This document shows, in pieces, positions 5,454 through 8,726 of a stretch of 8,726 nucleotides of DNA. The first letter of the stretch is position 1. Every line of letters starts with the position of its first letter. A program made the translations under genes and the position numbers. Under the pieces are notes generated by a model, which did not search any database, had not been told where the DNA came from, and worked only from the letters and a program-made list of their open reading frames with translations. Source of the DNA: JBDRHL01 sp043816955 (GTDB lineage: Bacteria; Planctomycetota; Phycisphaerae; Sedimentisphaerales; CAYZTY01); assembly GCA_043816955.1 (NCBI GenBank), contig JBDRHL010000207.1, positions 1 to 8,726 of the forward strand, given 5' to 3'.

Positions 5454-7583
5454 CTATGAAACATCCAGCCATGTAAGCAATTCCGTCGTATCAGAATCGC
5501 TGTATTCTACCGCTTCAATAGCCCTTTGGCAGGCTGAGACCGCAGTTGGAGATGTAGCGACAAAGACTATCCGGTCAAATCCCGCATCTTTTATTTTGTC
5601 GAGGTTTGCTTTGATATTCGATTTGCCAGTTTCTACCTCAACTGCGACCCTTCTGCTACCTCTCTCTGCCAATATATCAATAGCACCATTGCCTTTAACA
5701 GGATGCTCGTGTTTAACATCGTAGCTTCTTTTCTCAAAGTATTTGGCGGTCTGTCTTACCCAATAGCGATGTTCCAAGCTCTGGCGAGGTTTAGGAGTAA
5801 CCTCAATATGTGCCGAAGAGCAGATCGTTCTGCCAAAGTCGGTCAGTTCATACAATACAACCTGGCCGGAGCGAGTTGCGATAGTGACAGCTTTTATAAT
5901 ATTAGCAGCGGCAAGGTGCTGTCGGATGGCATTTCCGCGACGGCGAGAGAGGTTGAGGCGGTGATAGCGGGATACGGTTGTTGACAGTGGACGAATCGCT
6001 ACATCTGATAAGAAACGTATCTCTTCACGACTCAACCTTTTATTGGGAGGTTCCGGATTAGAATCATAAGATAGCAGAGACTTGTTCTTTCTATCTTGTG
6101 ATTCTCTGGGGGATGGTGGGTGGGTATTATTTTCTATATTGTTGTTATTGCTTTTCTTTTCTTTATTATTATCTGCGAGCGAAATAGGTGGAATCACTGC
6201 CAAAGAAGCTTGTATAGAACTATTTGAACTGGTATCAGTGTAATTACTGCCCCATTGTGCTTTAACCGCCTTATCCGACACAGAGCCTTCCTTAATCGGA
6301 CAGAGACGGATTTTAACAAGAAATGGCTCAGGATATTCATCAGCTAATCGAACAACAGCAGTGCCGACAGGTAAAGTATTCAAAGACTGCTTTTGCTCAT
6401 CCGTGAGGTTCATTGCACCCGAAATTGCCTGTACATCGGAGCGGAGTTTCTGGCTCAAGGCTATTGTCGCATAAGAATTAGCAAAGGCTACTTTGCTTAA
6501 TAGCGATGCAGATTGATCCACAAAGATATAACCAAGGCCGTATTGCCTTACCATCCTGATTGAAGTCTCTAATACAGATTCTTTCGATTCCGATGACTTT
6601 TTTAGTAACAGGTTATGAGCTTCTTCGAGAATGATCACATTACTGATCTTGTCCTGCGATCCCTGTGCGAGACGATACCTGTAAAGATACAATGTCAGGG
6701 CTTCCGAGAACATTGTTTTATCTGATGAACCGGATAAGCCGTCCATCTCAAGAACAGCGTTGTAATTCAACAGCTCTGCGACATGGCTGTTGTCCTGTGT
6801 ATTGAGAACTGAGCCGAACTCGCCATATGTCATCGCCAACAGTATTCTCTCTGCCGAGGCCTGCCACATCGCAGCTCTGCCTTTGAGCTTGACTGTCTTT
6901 AGCCAGACAAGTAGTTCGTGAATCGTTGGCCAATGTGTTTGCTGTTTATCAAATACTCCCGCCTTGCGGTACAAATGGTCGAGACCGGCGACTAATAAAC
7001 TGATAACTCCCTCACCGCCAAGATAGGCACCAGCAATTACATCTACTATCAGCTTGATCCAGATATGAGGCTCACAGCCAGCTGGTGGTATCAAAGGATT
7101 GAACCGCAGTGGTGAAACATTTCTGCCAACCGTATAAACGTGAAGATCAGGATACAACGTCATCAGGTTCCGGTAACTTCTTTTCCAATCCAGGGCAAGT
7201 ATCTTAATGCCCCGAGACATTATCCCCTGCATAAGCATGAATGTAAGATTGGTCTTTCCCGATCCGCTCCTGCCAGCTACCAGGATATGTTCTTTGAGAC
7301 GCTGACTCTTAAAGCAAAACGGGTACAATTTTTGGTCCGCATAAGAGATTGCACCAAGTTCAATATCGCCGGCTATAGCAAACTTCTTTGGCGGCGGCGG
7401 AAACGGTGATCGGTCAAGCTCATAGCTTGTGCCAAGATGTTTAGCGGCCAACAATTCCAGTGTTTGCTCAATATCAGCCTTGCCTGTAGCATCGGATTCA
7501 GCTAAATAGGCCTTCCATAGTCTGTCTATCTTTGTACCCATAACAGGCTTCAATTTCCGGCATAACTCCTGTACTCGCTGCAT
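5454..7583 (-). CDS. HerA/VirB4-like DNA translocase fused to winged-helix and nuclease-like domains
   Basis: A 709-aa protein. The ATPase core has Walker A GRSGSGKT (104-111), LALDWKRSYR (about 129-138), Walker B VIILEEAHN (316-324), and a helicase-like YIFVDQSASLL (352-362) followed by SQKLRSD, as in DUF87/HerA/VirB4 hexameric translocases. Residues 445-515 are a Ser/Asn/Pro-rich, low-complexity linker. Residues 518-590 look like a winged helix ending in LYELTDFGRTI. The last 100 residues resemble a PD-(D/E)XK nuclease: IDILAERGSRRVAVEVETGKSN, with D636, E649/E651 and K654, then a FVATSP strand. The ATG at 7583 shares a base with the upstream stop (TGATG), with GGTGAT at 7592-7597; the frame extends only one codon further, to a TTG. 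Likely roles are DNA pumping for transfer, segregation, repair or defence. ATPase assignment is very secure, nuclease assignment moderately so. Confidence 0.87.
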   Translation of the reverse strand: MQRVQELCRKLKPVMGTKIDRLWKAYLAESDATGKADIEQTLELLAAKHLGTSYELDRSPFPPPPKKFAIAGDIELGAISYADQKLYPFCFKSQRLKEHILVAGRSGSGKTNLTFMLMQGIMSRGIKILALDWKRSYRNLMTLYPDLHVYTVGRNVSPLRFNPLIPPAGCEPHIWIKLIVDVIAGAYLGGEGVISLLVAGLDHLYRKAGVFDKQQTHWPTIHELLVWLKTVKLKGRAAMWQASAERILLAMTYGEFGSVLNTQDNSHVAELLNYNAVLEMDGLSGSSDKTMFSEALTLYLYRYRLAQGSQDKISNVIILEEAHNLLLKKSSESKESVLETSIRMVRQYGLGYIFVDQSASLLSKVAFANSYATIALSQKLRSDVQAISGAMNLTDEQKQSLNTLPVGTAVVRLADEYPEPFLVKIRLCPIKEGSVSDKAVKAQWGSNYTDTSSNSSIQASLAVIPPISLADNNKEKKSNNNNIENNTHPPSPRESQDRKNKSLLSYDSNPEPPNKRLSREEIRFLSDVAIRPLSTTVSRYHRLNLSRRRGNAIRQHLAAANIIKAVTIATRSGQVVLYELTDFGRTICSSAHIEVTPKPRQSLEHRYWVRQTAKYFEKRSYDVKHEHPVKGNGAIDILAERGSRRVAVEVETGKSNIKANLDKIKDAGFDRIVFVATSPTAVSACQRAIEAVEYSDSDTTELLTWLDVS

Positions 7584-8200
7584 CAAAGTGGATCACCTTT
7601 CGAGTCATCTTCAAGAATCGAAACCTTCCGGTAAGCTGTTAAGTACTGCTGGGCCTGCTCAGGAAGCGTCTGTTTTAACCTGGATACATCCTGCCATAGC
7701 CTTGTACGCTCATCCCTCTCCTGCTCGTAGAATTCCCTCAAACTCTTGCTGAGACTGTAAGCTTCACGGCTGTCCTGTCGAACACCGCCACGTTCAGCCT
7801 CAACAGTAAACATAGAACTAAGTGCATAACATTTGCCTAATTCGATCTGATAGATATTTCTTTCATAGATATCATAACGCTGTCTTACCTGGCCGATGAT
7901 ATCGCTTAAGCCAAGGCCTGATGTTTGCTTCTTATCAGAAATAATAGCTGTCTCAGGCTCGAATCTCAGGATTGGAAAATAGCCGCTACTGATAATATCT
8001 TCAACGGTTGTCTGCCTGGGCCAGGTCTGTTTTTTAGGCACTATGTCAGAAGTAAAGTCATAACCGCTGGTTCTGGAAAAATATGAAGATTTAAGGCTTT
8101 TATGCGGAATATCATATGCCAGAAATTTTCCTGACTGGTAAAAATACGGTCTGTAGCCGGAATCGAAAACCGGCCCATTTGAAATGTCTGGATTGTTCAT
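7583..8200 (-). CDS. Unknown 205-aa protein, partner of the HerA-like ATPase
   Basis: I do not recognise this family. The N-terminal half is rich in Tyr, Phe, Ser and Pro with short strands (PYFYQSGKFLAYDIP, YFPILRF). The second half (about 98-195) is mostly amphipathic helix with a charged stretch around 150-175 (LREFYEQERDERTRLWQ), suggesting oligomerisation or docking. There are no TM segments or signal peptide. The ATG at 8200 has AGGTGG 4 nt upstream. Its stop overlaps the ATPase start by one base, so the two are almost certainly co-translated and probably work together, for example as adaptor or substrate selector. It is too short, and lacks visible acidic motifs, to be a NurA nuclease. 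Confidence 0.75.
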   Translation of the reverse strand: MNNPDISNGPVFDSGYRPYFYQSGKFLAYDIPHKSLKSSYFSRTSGYDFTSDIVPKKQTWPRQTTVEDIISSGYFPILRFEPETAIISDKKQTSGLGLSDIIGQVRQRYDIYERNIYQIELGKCYALSSMFTVEAERGGVRQDSREAYSLSKSLREFYEQERDERTRLWQDVSRLKQTLPEQAQQYLTAYRKVSILEDDSKGDPL

Positions 8201-8201
8201 T

Positions 8202-8236
8202 TTACCACCTGTAGTTTTGCTCCTTGATGGTGGTAA
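8202..8236. repeat. 8-bp inverted repeat over the operon leader
   Basis: TTACCACC (8202-8209) and GGTGGTAA (8229-8236) are a perfect inverted repeat separated by 19 bases. The inner arm covers the AGGTGG ribosome site of the 205-aa gene and the outer arm lies between its TATA box and the predicted transcription start. It could be an operator, or an RNA hairpin if transcription begins upstream of 8236. Confidence 0.4.
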
Positions 8237-8245
8237 TGGACTACT

Positions 8246-8255
8246 TATATATAAA
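8246..8255 (-). promoter_or_regulatory. TATA-box promoter of the translocase operon
   Basis: On the minus strand this reads TTTATATATA, a strong archaeal TATA box centred about 50 nt before ATG 8200. The predicted transcription start is near 8224, leaving a leader of about 24 nt with the AGGTGG ribosome site. Confidence 0.65.
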
Positions 8256-8314
8256 TCTTTTGGTTTTGGTTGTTACTGGCAAGTGGCCATAGCTGGCTGT
8301 CCAGAATGCGCAGG

Positions 8315-8323
8315 TTTTATAAA
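8315..8323 (+). promoter_or_regulatory. TATA-box promoter of the 62-aa gene
   Basis: TTTTATAAA lies about 38 nt before ATG 8358. The predicted start near 8346 gives a leader of about 12 nt that still includes the GAGGTGA ribosome site at 8347-8353. It is divergent from the translocase operon promoter, 60-70 bp away. Confidence 0.6.
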
Positions 8324-8357
8324 CATTGAATTTTTCCAGGATTGACGAGGTGACAAT

Positions 8358-8546
8358 ATGAGCAAGTTAAAGGATCAGATTATATGGCTGATTGAAAAAA
8401 ACGCCCGCTCCAAAGTAGCTACCTTAGCCAGCGAATATGTCCGGGCGAAACCCAAAGATAAAGAAGCTATCCAGGCTGGTATCGAGATAGAAAGATGGCT
8501 CGCCGAGGCCTGTCATGAATGTTTGGAGCACAACCCAGAATGTTAA
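8358..8546 (+). CDS. Small 62-aa protein with Cys/His-rich C-terminus, unknown function
   Basis: A short gene with good translation and promoter signals: GAGGTGA 4 nt before the ATG and a TATA box further upstream. The protein is largely helical and basic in its first half. It ends in a compact cluster, CHECLEHNPEC (C52, H53, C55, H58, C62), which could bind one metal ion, though it may simply be reactive cysteines. I do not recognise the family. It stands alone, divergent from the translocase operon, with the IS end about 40 nt after its stop; a short T-run at 8556-8560 may end its transcript. A small regulator of the divergent operon or a replicon maintenance protein is possible, but nothing shows this. 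Confidence 0.65.
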   Translation: MSKLKDQIIWLIEKNARSKVATLASEYVRAKPKDKEAIQAGIEIERWLAEACHECLEHNPEC

Positions 8547-8583
8547 AATAGGTTGTTTTTGGGCTTCGGATATCGGGGGGTTT

Positions 8584-8618
8584 ATATATTATTAAGGGGG
8601 TATCTCCTTAGCTCCAGT
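8584..8618 (+). repeat. Terminal inverted repeat of the IS, right copy
   Basis: It has an AT block (8584-8593), the near-palindromic AAGGGGGTATCTCCTT (8594-8609), AG, then CTCCAGT. It is the reverse complement of the repeat at 116-152 apart from two mismatches and two missing bases. It lies just beyond the transposase stop codon, as an IS 3' end should. Confidence 0.85.
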
Positions 8619-8623
8619 TGGCT

Positions 8624-8726
8624 CTATATATTGTGCATTTCAGATTTTGGCTGTCGCTCATGTTTGAGAAGCCGTCCGTAAGTCATCGGCTCCACAGATA
8701 CTGCCTGCTGTAGTAGTCGATAAAAA
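8624..8726 (-). CDS. IS1595-family transposase, C-terminal fragment
   Basis: Partial gene: 33 codons then a TAG at 8626-8624. It reads FYRLLQQAVSVEPMTYGRLL and ends in a basic tail, SEMHNI. FYRLLxQAV followed by a P-x-x-Y-x-x-L pattern is what I recall of IS1595/ISXO2-like transposase C-termini. The frame is open to the right edge. It is on the same strand as the N-terminal fragment at 1-89; together they account for about 62 codons, so most of a roughly 300-aa transposase is missing from the window. Confidence 0.75.
   Translation of the reverse strand, partial: FYRLLQQAVSVEPMTYGRLLKHERQPKSEMHNI

Larger units (their letters stand above)
8584..8726 (-). mobile_element. End of an IS1595-like insertion sequence (3' end, continues right of window)
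   Basis: A terminal inverted repeat is followed by the end of a minus-strand transposase gene running in from beyond the right edge. Together with 1-152 it shows IS ends in the same orientation bounding the window. The outer limit is uncertain, since no matching 8-bp target duplication is evident next to the two repeats. Confidence 0.75.

Noticed and set aside
5428..5984. Plus-strand open frames opposite the end of the translocase gene
   Set aside because: They lie antisense to the nuclease-like and winged-helix domains of a clearly real gene, and their products show no recognisable motifs.
6120..6190. Repetitive AT-rich stretch as a DNA repeat or iteron block
   Set aside because: It encodes the Asn/Ser/Lys-rich low-complexity linker of the translocase; there is no regular DNA repeat unit.
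1..8726. CRISPR array, tRNA, rRNA or integrase attachment site
   Set aside because: I saw no regularly spaced repeats, cloverleaf-like tRNA segments, rRNA-like sequence or integrase gene.

Overview
This window looks like a small archaeal replicon, or a segment cut from one. The case for archaea is an Orc1/Cdc6-type initiator, a HerA/VirB4-like DNA translocase, TATA-box promoters placed about 25-35 nt before starts (one apparently giving a leaderless mRNA), and GGTG/GGAGG-type ribosome sites. A Euryarchaeon of the methanogen or methanotroph kind is my best guess, but the sequence alone does not fix the lineage.

The two ends belong together. Bases 1-152 hold the terminal inverted repeat and first 29 codons of an IS1595-like transposase on the minus strand. 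Bases 8584-8726 hold the other terminal repeat and the last 33 codons of a transposase of the same kind, also on the minus strand. So the window breaks inside an insertion sequence on both sides. It could be a circular plasmid carrying one IS whose middle was lost at the contig break, or DNA between two direct IS copies.

Layout: IS end (1-152); a gene-free stretch (153-312); the orc1/cdc6 gene on the minus strand (313-1413); a divergent intergenic region that is the most natural place for an origin (1414-1585); a plus-strand cargo cluster of homocysteine S-methyltransferase, GNAT acetyltransferase and alpha/beta hydrolase (1586-3805); a plus-strand two-gene unit of a five-TM coiled-coil protein and a small PD-(D/E)XK-like protein (3927-5431); a convergent minus-strand operon with a 205-aa protein of unknown function followed by a HerA-like ATPase fused to a winged helix and a nuclease-like domain (8200-5454); a divergent promoter region; a 62-aa plus-strand gene with a Cys/His-rich tail (8358-8546); and the second IS end.

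How it may work together (inference): Orc1/Cdc6 starts replication, and the translocase-nuclease with its partner handles DNA movement, segregation, transfer or end processing. The membrane/nuclease-like pair may be an accessory or defence-type module. The three metabolic genes look like passenger cargo. I saw no integrase, complete transposase, tRNA, rRNA or CRISPR array.
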